64,000 nt of DNA from Chrysophaeum taylorii (lineage: Eukaryota > Sar > Pelagophyceae > Pelagomonadales > Pelagomonadaceae). Below, in pieces: positions 20,566 to 30,372 of this stretch. A program made the translations under genes and the position numbers. The DNA lies in assembly GCA_029834535.1 (NCBI GenBank), contig JAQMWT010000317.1:1-64000 (forward strand). Reading direction: 5' to 3'. Positions within the stretch are counted from its first letter, which is position 1, and each line of letters starts with the position of its first letter. The notes under the pieces were generated by a model that worked only from the letters and a program-made list of their open reading frames with translations, made no database searches and was not told where the DNA came from.

Positions 20566-21432
20566 ATGCTTCGTGCCGCCGCTCTCGTGACGAGCGCGGC
20601 TTCTCTGTCGCCAGACCAGAAGTGCTTCCTCGTGACCGGGTCGACTGACGGGATCGGAAAATTTACTGCGCAGAAGCTCGCTCGCGATGGTCACCACGTT
20701 CTTATCCACGGGAGGACGGCGAGCAAGGTGCGAGGTGTGTGCGAAGAGATCATGCTGGCCGGCGGAAGCGCGGATGGCTTCGTCGCAGACCTGAGCTCGC
20801 TCGCCGCCGTGCGCGAGCTAGGCCGGGCTGTGGCGGCCAAGTACGAGAGGCTCGACGGATTGCTTAATAACGCAGGTACCTTCGACGGCGATTACGCCGG
20901 CAAGCGCGTCGCTACCGTCGACGGCAACGAGTACAGTCTCGCTGTCAACGTCCTCGCCCCATTTTTGCTGACGTCGCTCCTTTTCGATCGCATCCTCGCA
21001 GCCCCAAAAGCGCGCATCCTCTTCACCTCGAGTATCTCCATGGGTTGCGGCGACGCGCTCGACGATCTCCAGTGCGATCGACGTTGGTCCGGCCACAGAG
21101 CTTACAGCCTCTCAAAGTTGTGCGACGCGATGCTGGCCTTCGAGCTCCACGCGAGGTACGGCGACCCCCCAAAGCTTTGCGTCAACACCATGGACCCGGG
21201 CACCGTCAACACTAAGATGCTCCTCGCCGGTTGGGGTATGTGTGGCATCCCCGTCTCCAGCGCGACGCGCTCCTACGAGATGCTCACATCCGACGCCTGG
21301 GGCCGAAAATCGGGGGAAATCGCGGGGGCCCGTCCGGACGCCGAGGTCAACGACCCCGCCAAGCGCGCAACACTCTGGGGCGACTGCGAGCGCCTCACCG
21401 GCGCTGTCTACCCCCCCGTCCGGACATCATAG
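20566..21432 (+). CDS. Short-chain dehydrogenase/reductase (retinol-dehydrogenase/WWOX-like)
   Basis: The 288-residue protein begins MLRAAALVTS, a hydrophobic N-terminus that may be a membrane anchor or targeting signal. The Rossmann fold is clear: TGSTDGIG (TGxxxGIG dinucleotide motif), HGRTASKV (Arg suggests NADP(H) preference), LLNNAG, the catalytic Ser in FTSSISMG and YSLSK (YxxxK). It is an NAD(P)-dependent oxidoreductase; the substrate cannot be told. The first ATG is at 20566; the frame continues upstream with TTG into the target-site duplication of the inserted element, which ends 19 bp before the ATG. Before the insertion an in-frame ATG at 20164 could have added about eight codons. 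Confidence 0.85.
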   Translation: MLRAAALVTSAASLSPDQKCFLVTGSTDGIGKFTAQKLARDGHHVLIHGRTASKVRGVCEEIMLAGGSADGFVADLSSLAAVRELGRAVAAKYERLDGLLNNAGTFDGDYAGKRVATVDGNEYSLAVNVLAPFLLTSLLFDRILAAPKARILFTSSISMGCGDALDDLQCDRRWSGHRAYSLSKLCDAMLAFELHARYGDPPKLCVNTMDPGTVNTKMLLAGWGMCGIPVSSATRSYEMLTSDAWGRKSGEIAGARPDAEVNDPAKRATLWGDCERLTGAVYPPVRTS

Positions 21433-22135
21433 CACGCATCTACCTACGAGGTCGGGCCTTTCTTCGTCGGCGTGAATGACTACATTTCTTTCCGGCGAGG
21501 TGCGAATCACTGTGTACGAAAACGTGAGTCGCCACCACCATACTATGGGTTCTATGCCTGGTACACTCTCTGGTTCGTCAACCGTGAGGGAGCGACAGTG
21601 GGTCCGAACCGAGGGCGACTGTGGTCGTCTTCGACATCCCGACTTCCGCCAGGTTCGTTTCGAGGTAAACAAAGCTGACCGTGCACCTGGCGCAGAAGCC
21701 TTTCGCGATAAACGTTACTGGCCGGGCGGATCTTAGAGGAGCTCGGGGTGTCCGATGATATGGTGCGTGGAGCAACGTGCTCGGCTGCAAAAGAAGCGCC
21801 ACCACTACATCCAGCCCAACGAGCACAAGAAGGCGCGCCTCGTCGGCAAGGCCTCGGGGAATACCGCGAGGTCTTGTCCACCGTCTTCGCCGCTGCGAGC
21901 TTCGCGCGCAACTAGCTCGCCGCCGGCTGTTTCCCCGCCTACCGTGAACCCCACCCCGCCGACGACCCGCCGTTCGCCGCCGCTTGATTAGTGGCCGGCG
22001 GACAGAGGGTTCAAGATCAGGAGCGCCTCGAGATCAAGGTTCGCGAAGGCATCGCGTGGACGCTGGGAGCACGCTGCTACACGTGCTCCCAAATCAGGTG
22101 CTTCTTCTAAGACCGACGCTCCTTTCGACCCCTCT
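21433..22135. other. Intergenic, no gene seen
   Basis: A 78-codon plus ORF (21755-21991) with a basic N-terminal half is the only candidate. It has no recognisable motif and a Pro/Ser/Thr-rich C-terminal half, so I do not call it. Confidence 0.35.
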
Positions 22136-22419
22136 TCATGACGATCGGCACTCTCCGTCGAATTGCTCGCTCTTCACGATCATCCGGGTGGTCCCGTATC
22201 CGCTCGTCCCGCGACTTCTTCGGGTTCGGAAGTCGGCGATGGGCGCCGGCTGGTCTCCCGCCTTGCTGGCCGCCGGACGGTTTGTCTCATCATCCCGAGC
22301 CGCGTGGTGATCCGCCGTCGCTCGCCACGAAGGCGCGAGCCATGACGCGAGAAAAACCGGGAGGCACTGACCTTCTAAATTCGCCATAAGCTTCACTTCC
22401 TCCAAAAAGCCTTTCTTCT
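22136..22419 (-). pseudogene. Distal part of an ORF split by the copia element
   Basis: Immediately beyond the 3' LTR the minus strand stays open to a stop at 22136 (KKKGFLEEVKLMANLEGQ onward; Arg/Ala-rich later). It is in register with the signal-peptide ORF on the other side of the retrotransposon (27601-27450) once one copy of the 5-bp target repeat is removed. Whether it was an exon or chance open sequence is uncertain. No domain was recognised. Confidence 0.35.
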
Positions 22420-22507
22420 TGTGAGAATACCGTGTGAGAACTGAAATGGGGATGAGAGAACTATAATGGGGACGTGGTGCAGGGGTAAGTGTCATAGCTT
22501 CCTCACA
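22420..22507 (-). repeat. Copia 3' LTR (88 bp)
   Basis: This is the left repeat, the 3' LTR in element orientation. About five mismatches separate it from 27361-27448. It is unusually short for a copia LTR. Confidence 0.8.
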
Positions 22508-22610
22508 CAGGTGCTGGAAAAGAAAGAAAAGGAAAAAGGGATAAGTGAGGTCCTCACACAGGTGCTCTAAAAGAAAGAAAAGGAAGAAAGAAAAAGGGGT
22601 AAGTGAGACG
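22501..22610. repeat. Two ~51-bp tandem units inside the copia 3' end
   Basis: CCTCACACAGGTGCT followed by an A/G-rich tract (AGAAAGAAAAGGAA) is repeated at 22501 and 22552. The first unit overlaps the edge of the LTR. Confidence 0.7.
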
Positions 22611-22825
22611 CTCGCAGAGGAGAAGCTTGAAGGAAGACGTCATCCCAGCAGGACGTCACCCTTCGTCGCACATACGTCCGGCGGCAGCATGCGTACGACC
22701 TACGGGCGGGGCCCGTCCTTTCTTCGCCTGCCCCACGCCTCGGCGATGACCCCGACTAGGTCCCGCGTACTTATCTCCGCCCGTCAGGCACATCCCTCAT
22801 ACCCCACAAACCCACCCACATCCTT

Positions 22826-22927
22826 CATGCTCCCCACACACACCCCCCCCTCTTAGCAGTCGACATTTAAAGACGTCATGCTCCCCACACACACCCCCCC
22901 CTCTTAGCAGTCGACATTTAAAGACGT
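22826..22927. repeat. 51-bp tandem duplication
   Basis: Two nearly identical units begin CATGCTCCCCACACACACCC and end ACATTTAAAGACGT, at 22826 and 22877. They lie between the RNase H region and the 3' LTR of the copia element. Confidence 0.85.
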
Positions 22928-22969
22928 CAGGAGAGGCAGCGTGGCAGAAAGAGACAGGAGATATCAGGG

Positions 22970-24440
22970 TGAAGTCACAAGGTGAGGTAACGAGCACGAA
23001 GCCGGAGGAAGGGAGGAGCTTCCGTACGACGAGTGAAGATATCGCTAAGGGTGTCAAGGCGGGGATTGTGTTGGAGATCAAGGATGTGGTTGCGATGATA
23101 TTCGGCGGTGCTGTAAAAGCGAATATCAATATGGCGGGTGCGCCGCATGAGACATTGGAGACGGACTTGGGTGACGGTGGTGCTGTTATCGACATACATT
23201 GGGACCGTGTGACGAGGGAGATCAAAGTCATCAAAAAGTTTGAGAAGCCAAGAGAGCTCAGCAGGAGCGGCGTAAAGAGCGAGCAATTCAGCGTCAAAAG
23301 AGGAGCGGGCGAGGAAGTACTGCGAGCGGGAGCAGTAGGCGATCATAGAGCCAGCAAGGAGAAAACAAAATCCGGTAGTGGAGTGGCGGTCATCAGGGTC
23401 GTCGGCCCAGCTGGAGTCGGAATAACCACAGAGACGAAGGGTAGAATCGCGACCAAGAACAAGTGTAAGAGCCTGAGAACCGTTGAGATAATGCAGAGTG
23501 TGTGGGATAAAGCGTGCCAGTGGGGTTTACCAGGATTGTGTAAAAAACGCGCACACTAATTGACGGACCAAGTGATATCAGGGCGAGTCATGATGGAGAT
23601 AAATAAAACACAGCCAACAATACGACGAAAAGGGATGCGTGCCATGAAGACGTGAGCAGGGGAGCCAGGAGCAGGAGAAGCAGCCGCAGAAAGAGGAAGA
23701 ACTTTGGGAGCGGGAATCAAGTCTGGTTGTGCGCGAGCACGCGTAATGCGGAGACCAACGTAAGTGGTCAGATCAAGCTCGTTGACATCAGTGAAGGTTC
23801 GGAAACGGAGGAAGAAGGCTTGGTAATGACCAAGGCAAGGACGAGGGTGCGCCACAAGAAGATCATCAACGACAAGAACGAGACGTAGGACAACGGTAGA
23901 ATTAAGCACGAGCTTGTAACGGCAAGTGTCACCAGATCCGCGGACGAAGCCACAGTCATTGGCGAGAAAGCGTGCCAAATAAAGCCACCAATTACGACAA
24001 GCTAGTTTGCAACCATACCAAGAGCGACGGAGCGTGTAAATGATTTTGAAACCATCGGTGGGTTGGCGAGGAGCATAACCTGCGGGTGGCCAGACATAGA
24101 TGTCTTCGTCAATGGGAGCTTGGATAAAAGCGGAGCTGACATCCAACTTATGCAACTCCCAGTCGTGAACAGCAACGCCAGACAGGGGCTTGTATGAAAG
24201 CAGAGATGACATCTACAGGACGGTACGTGTCGTGGTAAGCAATGCCGTGAACCTGGGTGTAACCGCGGACAACGAGATGACCAGTGTACGATTTGAAGCG
24301 GCCAGATTCATACTTCGTCCGGTGGACCCACTTCAAAGGGCAGATGGTTCCAGAAAAAGTAGAAGGAACGCGAACAACATCCGAGCAACCGAGCTGACCG
24401 AGGGAATGATATTCTGTGGCAAGGGCTTGTAACCGACGTG
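22970..24440 (-). pseudogene. Copia pol: reverse transcriptase and RNase H, several frames
   Basis: In minus order: about 24340-24240 gives WVHRTKYESGRFKSYTGHLV then RGYTQVHGI (start of RVT_2). Then 24212-23556 gives DVSSAFIQAPIDEDIYVWPP, YGCKLACRNWW and LVVDDLLV, where VDD replaces the usual YVDD context. Then 23346-22975 gives the RNase H segment: SSFDAELLALYAAPAELSWLL, VDNSTTV and RRTRHIDIRFY. A short duplication at about 24120-24230 repeats part of the RT start. The frames are broken, so no full polyprotein is made. Plus-strand ORFs here are antisense shadows. Confidence 0.85.
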
Positions 24441-25919
24441 CAGGATTTGGATGGGCTGGGCGAGACAGAGGGGAAGGAAGACATAATTAACTAACAAACG
24501 AAATCTAGAATAATTAACGTACAGGGAAGGACAAGATGACACAGAATTGAAGGGAATGACAAGATGACACAGAATCGACAGTGCGTGGTAAAACGCTAGT
24601 ATTGTGGGTTTGAGTTGGTTCTCCATTTGTTTCTGAATAATGTGCGCTTTTTGTCGACTTTGCACGGTCGGCTCCGTTTGGCTCGACTTTGTTTTGCATG
24701 CTTTTTGTTTTGCATGCTTGTTGTTTTGTCGGCTCTGGTTGGCTCGACCTTGTTGTGCACGTTTTGTTGTTTTCTCTCTTTGGTTCGTCGGAGTTCATGA
24801 GCTCGTAGAATGGTCGGTTCACGTGATGGGGTGATCAGTCCCAGTGAAACCGGCGCATTCTCATCAAACACAGGGGACAAGAGGGCAACAGCGGAAGAAC
24901 AGGTGACAATCGGGCAACAGCAGGAACAGGTGACAATGGGGCAACAGTAGACGAGAGCTGGGAAGTGTGATTCGAGAAAGTCAGAACAACGTTGAAGTGC
25001 CTTCGGTGGGTGACATTGCAGGAAGTCTGATAAGCGAAACTGTCAGCAAAATCGAGGTCTGAAGAACAATAGCGACAAAAGTTCCTGGGATGACTTGCGT
25101 TAGGCGATTGTGGCCACTGAGAATCGCAGCGGGGCAAAGATAGCGGAAACACCGGCTGGTATATATGATGGCGGTGTATCAGACGTCTGATGAGAACGTG
25201 GCCGTTTGGCAGATATGTTGCATGGTGCATGGTGACCAGGTTATGACGATGGTCGGAGTCGACAGAAGCAAAAACAGGCGGAAACAGGTTTGATGCGAAC
25301 GTTGGGTGTTTGGTTGTTGTGGCGCGAGCAAGTTGCCATGGGCACGACCGCGTCATGTACGCGAAGATGGAAGACTTCGGACGCGCCAGCGGTGTAAGGA
25401 ACGAACACGGGTGGACCAGGCTGCTGTATGCCAGCCTGCTGTGGCAGATAAGAAAGTGGCCCGTTTTCGCATTCGCAAGAACGAAGTTGCCATATGGGCC
25501 AACGTTGGAGGAGCAAGCGGCGAGCTTCGCTCATCATACTCGAATAGACTGCGGTAGAAGTTGGCGATAGTGGCAAAACAGTTGTGGCACGTAAGAACGT
25601 TGCAGATAGCGTCGCAGACGTAAGAACATTGCAGATAGCGTCGCGGGTGCTGAGCACGGAATTCACTGCGAGAGCAAAACCGAATTATAAAGGTAAAGCG
25701 GCGAAAAAGGCGAGAGTGCGCGAAGGAGAACCACAACATTGTGTTGATACCGTAGACGAAGAAGCCGAATAACACAGCAAAGAAGCGTCGGTCCAGGATC
25801 CCGAAGATGAGCGATCCAACCACATAGGAAGCACGAAAGCTGCGCACGCGAAAATTGACAGGCACAGCTTAGTTGTGGCGGGTGAAATGCGCGATGGAAC
25901 GTGATTCGCTGGTTTTACC

Positions 25920-26125
25920 AGAACCGATAAGCACAACGAGGAGTGGATCAACGAATAGGTGAAAATGCACAACGGGGAGTGGATCAACGAATAGCTGAAA
26001 ATGCACAACGGGGAGTGGAGCAACGAATAGGCGGAATACAGAACGAGGAGGGGAGCAACGACGAGGTGAAAATACAGAACGAGGGGTGGAGCAACGAATA
26101 GCGGAAAATACAGAACGAAGGGCGC
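25920..26125. repeat. Minisatellite, about six ~33-36-bp units
   Basis: Variants of AACGAGGAGTGGATCAACGA followed by ATAGGTGAAAATGCAC are repeated head to tail inside the copia element. The antisense reading gives a repetitive Ser/Phe/Ile-rich peptide that is probably not a protein. Confidence 0.8.
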
Positions 26126-27350
26126 AAAAACGAGGGGCTTCCGTGGGAGGGGGTTGTTGATGTGCTTGCGCCAGAAAATCGGCGGTACACACGCTGACTT
26201 GGTATTATCTTGATTGCCAGAAAGGTGCAAAGATGATAAGATAGAGTATCGGGAGGTGGATGGGAGACGTTGGGTGCGGCCGTTTAAGGCGGTGAAGGGG
26301 GTGTAATAGATGGTGGTATTAAGAAAAGCGGCGGAGTGGAACTAGAATCAGTCAAGGTTGGAGTAGGCTTAGGAGCAGAAAAGGTAGTGTTACTGGTGTT
26401 GGTTTTGGTGGGTTGGTGTTGTTGGGTGTTGTTGGAGTCATTGGGAGTGTTGCACTGTTGAGAAGAACGGCGATGGTGGGTAGCGCGTTGTCGTGGAATA
26501 GCTGGGAACTTTGAAACTTGAGGCAGTCCCCCTTAAAGTGATCCTTGCAGCCGCCAAAAGGACATTGGGTAGTGCGTCGGAATCGAGTGGAGCCAGGTTG
26601 TTGGCAAAGGGGGGCGTCTAGGGTAGGTCAGTTGGAAGAGTCTGAAGTCGTGGCTGACGACGCGGCGGATAGCGCGGCGGAAGTGGTTGTGCATGCTATC
26701 TAAATTGATTGGTGTTGAACTTCTCAAGGGTACAACCACAGTCGTCGGTACGAAACGCGAGACGATAAAACAAAGCCAGTAAGGCTTGAAGCACGATGCA
26801 CGTAGTCAAATGCGAGGACACACTCGAGGGTACGTCGGATCAGGTACAATGCCGAGCAACTTGAACTTCGGTGATAGGTACAATGCCGAGCAACTTGTAT
26901 ACTCCGATGATGAACTTGTTGAGGAAGTTCGCTACGCGACCCCCATGGCACATGTAGACATCGGTAATGCGCTTGTAAAGTCGCGTGAAGTTCATGTCGC
27001 GGTTTGCATGGATATCAACGTTGTTGCTTGACGCGAAATTCGCCTTCAGAGCAGCGAGATGCTGAGAAATTCTTCTTCAGAGCAGCGAGATGCTGAGATG
27101 CTAGTCCAAGGATCGTTGGTCAAAATAATGTGATCGCCGGTAGAGATGATCATGTTCGCGAGACGACGTGGCCATTGGTAAAAAAAAAAAATGTCGCTCA
27201 CCGCTAAAGGCATCAAGGTTTTGCGAAAGCTTGCTATCTTTAATTTCGATCGAGGACATGGTAGACGAAACGAACCAAACACGTAGCATTGAACTGAAGC
27301 CGAGGAGGAGTCGCCACGAAGTCAAGCACAGACTCGATCGTGAACGAGCA

Positions 27351-27360
27351 CCTGGTACCA
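27351..27360 (-). other. Copia primer-binding site
   Basis: Directly after the 5' LTR the minus strand reads TGGTACCAGG, complementary to the 3' end of a tRNA (CCA terminus). It resembles the TGGTATCAGAGC site of plant copia elements primed by initiator Met tRNA. Confidence 0.65.
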
Positions 27361-27448
27361 TGTGAGAATACTGTGTGATAACTGAAATGGGGATGTGAGA
27401 ACTATAACGGGGACGTGGTGCAGGGGTAAGTGTCATAGCTTCCTCACA
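27361..27448 (-). repeat. Copia 5' LTR (88 bp)
   Basis: This is the right repeat, the 5' LTR in element orientation, TG..CA bounded and followed directly by the primer-binding site. Confidence 0.8.
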
Positions 27449-27601
27449 CTTCTTGTTGCATATGCACCAGTAGTCCCAAGTCCCAATGTCGTACTTCACG
27501 CACCACCACTCGCAATAACCCGTGGTTCGGCATACCCAATCCGCCTCAGCCGATAGCATATGGTCACCGAGAAGGAACAACACAAGACAAAACCTCGACA
27601 T
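27449..27601 (-). pseudogene. 5' part of a secreted Cys/Trp-rich peptide ORF, cut by the copia insertion
   Basis: From the ATG at 27601 the frame encodes a signal peptide (MSRFCLVLFLLGDHMLSAEA). A short Cys/Trp-rich segment follows, with cysteines spaced C-x5-C-x3-C-x11-C-x1-C. The C-x3-C and C-x-C pair recalls defensin-like cysteine-stabilised folds, but the peptide is cut by the retrotransposon after five cysteines, so the fold is unproven. The frame also opens 33 codons upstream without a better ATG. Inference: a small secreted-protein gene disrupted by, or altered by, the element; the continuation is at 22419-22136. Confidence 0.45.
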
Positions 27602-28798
27602 CCGAGATAAACGAAGGGCGTGGCGGTAAGCGGAAAACAAGGTTAACTCGGGAAACTCACCTAGACACGCCGGCACCTCTAGAATCCGAGGTCGACGCAC
27701 TAGGCTGAGATCTCGCTCGTCACCTCAAGCAATGCGCCTCAGTTTTATCCCCTCCTATCGAATTTTGATACCTCTGTCATCCCGTCTTTGGCTTTCTCAA
27801 CCAACGTCTTCGAGAGAGAATAAGAAACGCATCAATCACCTGAAGAGCTTTGGTCAACATCTTCTCTTCGAGAGAGCTAGTTTTTCTGTTTAGTTTTGGT
27901 CAACATCTTCTCTTCGAGAGAGCTAGTTTTTCAACCAAAGGATTTTTTATGTATGGGTATTTGGTATATGGGTATATTGGGTATATGATGCGGGTAAGGC
28001 TACCCCATTCGGAGGGAATGGTGACGGACCCACCATCACAAGCCGAAACTTCACCAGGTTGATGAGTTTGGTCTAAGTTCGGCTTTGAGGGGCTAAAGTG
28101 ATCGTGGCGATGTCTTTTATTATGGAGCAGACAATCGGTGCATACATCGCTGTACTGGATATCGGATGCAGAAAAACCGGGACGCGCAAGTACGCCAGGG
28201 GCTTTGGCTGCGACGTTTCCAGGACAATGATGTGTGCGATGGATGCGGTTGGCACGCTGTTTGGCATTTTGATGTTCCACTGTGCTGGTACCTGTTCGCC
28301 TCCCGGGCGGGCCGGTTGGAAGCCGGGGTAGTAGAAACTCAATTCACCCGCCCCTCCTAGCCCGACCGGCGGTCAGAACGTGACCTTTCGAATCGCCCGA
28401 ACTGCGAGCGGTTCCCACTAGACTCCCGCCCTGGTGCTCACGTACGCACCATCTTGAGGCTGGCCAAGCTTTTTCATGAGGGTTTAGAAGTAAATTCAAA
28501 GGTTAGAGGGCGGAGCGTGCGCTGATCAAAGCAGCTTAGATTGGCGGGGGTGAGAGCGTCGAGCGGGGTGAGTGGAAGGAAGGACGTTGGCGCAAGCCGA
28601 TTATGTGAGGGTAAGCATGAATAAATAGATTCCAGCAACAAGAAAGGCAAGCAAGATATGCCAAGATCGTCCAGAACAATACAAATCTCCGGTATATGAG
28701 AATCCAGAGGAAGACAGGTCATTGTGACATCTCCAAGTTCAAGGGGAGAGGAAGGGTAAGTAGAGGGAAGGGCGTTACCGCCACAGGAGTCCCCTACT
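27602..28798. other. Intergenic, repeats and element scrap
   Basis: No gene was recognised. A 38-bp direct repeat (27849-27886 and 27895-27932, containing CTTCTCTTCGAGAGAGCTAG) is present. A short scrap of the LINE-derived element 5' end lies at about 28288-28330 (GCCTCCCGGGCGGGCCGGTT). Short minus ORFs at 28073-28342 and 28474-28722 show no motif. Confidence 0.4.
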
Positions 28799-29262
28799 TC
28801 AGACGAAGTCGTCCTCGACTTGAAGGGTGACGTAGGTCACGCCCTCGTACGCCCCGATTAGCTCGTTTAGCGATGCCAGCAGGGACTTTGTTGCTGTGGG
28901 GGCTGAAGTTACTCACGAGAATATCGATCACATCCGGTCGGAAATCAGCTACGCAAGGTTCGCAACCGTCCATAATTGCGAGTGACACTACACCCGTCAG
29001 GGTCTGTGTATTCCGGCTTCAAAAGTCGATCGCGCACGGGCTTTGTAGGATTGAAAACGCGAGGGTCGTCGCGTGGACCTAGATCGGTGTAGTAATGAAG
29101 TGCAAAGGTGTCGTAGTCGCGGTCGTTATCTTTGAAGACCTCGGCAACGTAGATGCGCTTCTTCCAAGCGCTCGAACGTCCTTTGGAGGACGGATACCCT
29201 CGCAAGGCGCAGGTTCGGAAGGCACCGTCCTCTATCGCAACCGTGCGGTTTGCGAACAGTGA
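28799..29262 (-). CDS. Possible small host gene, unknown function, one or more introns
   Basis: Minus-strand sequence from about 29262 reads as natural protein (ANRTVAIEDGAFRTCALRGY, then KKRIYVAEVFKDNDRDYDTF, LHYYTDLG). A second good stretch in another frame (TKSLLASLNELIGAYEGVTY) ends VEDDFV at a TGA (28799-28801). The two join in frame if 28991-28894 is a 98-nt GT-AG intron (GGGT|GTAGTG ... CCACAG|CAACAAAG). No ATG opens the first stretch, so an upstream exon is likely; a TAG just before AGGACGGTGCC (about 29228) could be an acceptor. The family is not recognised. The alternative is a decayed gene with a frameshift. Confidence 0.4.
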
Positions 29263-29420
29263 TTAGAGGTTTATATGTACGTATGTATGGGCAGTGCATA
29301 TCCCTGACAGACAGGTGCCCAGGTACAGGCCGTCGTGGAATGAGGCTGTTCTGGCCGCCGTGCGGAAGAGTCCATCGTCAGAATTGCCTTTCTAAAGGCG
29401 GGCGGCCGAAACAAGCACCC

Positions 29421-29885
29421 TTAGCCGGGGTAGTATTGGGAGTGCATACAGGCGATGCAGGAGGCGAGGAATGCGGCGACAACACACATAATGATGACGC
29501 AGATGAGCAGGAGGTTTCGATGTTTTTTTTTGAGTTGGGAATCCATCGCAGCGACCGAGACTATTAGAATCACGAACATCAGTGTCAGATAAAAACTCAT
29601 GCCTGCCTTCTTGACGGTGTAGCGATAGAGGCGATAGCAGGCCGCGCAGGGTGCCGTCGCGCGTACGATGCCGGTCTTGACGTGCTGCTTGATTTTTTTT
29701 CGGCGGTGGTGGTGATGCACGTGTTCTTCATGTTGAACGGGGCGAGCTTCTTCCCGACTCAAACGGATCTCGGGGTGGATCTTCCCTTTTATCTTCTTCT
29801 TATCATCCTCGAGGCTCGCCACGAGGATTGCCCAGTCCATGGGCGCTTCCACCTCGTCCTGGTGACAACACAGCAACGATGCCAT
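29421..29885 (-). CDS. Small two-TM membrane protein, unknown function
   Basis: The 154-residue ORF has an ATG at 29885. A polar, charged N-terminal half (including HHHH and RRKK clusters) is followed by two hydrophobic helices at about residues 98-115 (SFYLTLMFVILIVSVAAM) and 126-145 (LLLICVIIMCVVAAFLASC). A Cys pair (CAACYRLYRY) precedes the first helix. Composition and hydropathy look genuine. It probably sits in a membrane with its N-terminus cytosolic. No family was recognised. A retroelement copy lies about 110 bp upstream of the start. Confidence 0.5.
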   Translation of the reverse strand: MASLLCCHQDEVEAPMDWAILVASLEDDKKKIKGKIHPEIRLSREEARPVQHEEHVHHHHRRKKIKQHVKTGIVRATAPCAACYRLYRYTVKKAGMSFYLTLMFVILIVSVAAMDSQLKKKHRNLLLICVIIMCVVAAFLASCIACMHSQYYPG

Positions 29886-29981
29886 CCGTCATTTACCCCT
29901 AGTGGCAAAAATGTATTGTGCCACAAATCTTGTACCGAATTTTTTTTCACAGAGAGAATCGGGATTTGGTTTGTCCTTCCT

Positions 29982-29994
29982 TTCCTTTTTGAGT
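29982..29994. repeat. Target-site duplication, left copy (TTCCTTTTTGAGT)
   Basis: This 13-bp perfect repeat is matched at 30373-30385. Confidence 0.85.
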
Positions 29995-30372
29995 TTGGTT
30001 GCGATGGAGGACGGCGCCTAACACGCTTGCTCCCTGCGGCGGCCCCGGCCGTCCCGGAGTGAGACGGTGCCTGCTCGCTTCCCGGGCTGGCCGGTTAGCA
30101 CCCGGAAAGTCCGCGCTGGGATGGGGTTCGCTCGGTTGGGTAGAACGCGACGGACAGGTCGATTGTTCGTGGACCAACACGTCCGCGGCCCGCGACGCTT
30201 TTGCACGACCTCGCACAAGACCGCGGTCCGCAGTGGCGGTCCACCATCAACAAGTCCGTCCTCGTCCCTCACCTCTGCCCCGACTGCGTGATTTTCCTCT
30301 GAGATCCCGTACCGGCTCCTGCCGGTCCGGCCTGGCTCCCATGCTCGGGAGAGGTGGTCTGAAGTTAGTTAG
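29995..30372 (+). mobile_element. Short LINE deletion derivative, copy 2 (5' end fused to 3' end of the LINE)
   Basis: Positions 30003-30190 match the first ~190 bp of the LINE (from GCGATGGAGGACGG through GTCGATTGTTCGTGG). The sequence then jumps directly to the LINE's last ~160 bp (CGACCTCGCACAAGACCGC to GAAGTTAGTT). The whole EN-RT coding part is missing. It is flanked by 13-bp target duplications. It is structurally analogous to RIME relative to ingi in trypanosomes: a non-autonomous element keeping both termini of its parent. Confidence 0.88.

Larger units (their letters stand above)
22420..27448 (-). mobile_element. Ty1/copia LTR retrotransposon, decayed, with LTRs, PBS and target duplication
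   Basis: Two 88-bp direct repeats (22420-22507 and 27361-27448) begin TGTGAG and end CTCACA on the minus strand, the canonical TG..CA of LTRs. They are flanked by CTTCT on both sides (22415-22419 and 27449-27453). A primer-binding site abuts the 5' LTR. The pol part (RT and RNase H) lies at 22850-24440 on the minus strand. From 24440 to 27350 no gag or integrase is recognisable, only short ORFs and local repeats. At 5,029 bp it matches a copia element in size. The LTRs differ at only a few positions, yet the body has frameshifts, so it decayed after insertion or was made from a defective template. Confidence 0.88.

Noticed and set aside
22969-23559. 196-codon plus ORF
   Set aside because: Antisense to copia RNase H, whose motifs read on minus.
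24440-27350. Gag or integrase of the copia element
   Set aside because: Short minus ORFs exist, but no zinc knuckle, HHCC or integrase DDE pattern could be read.
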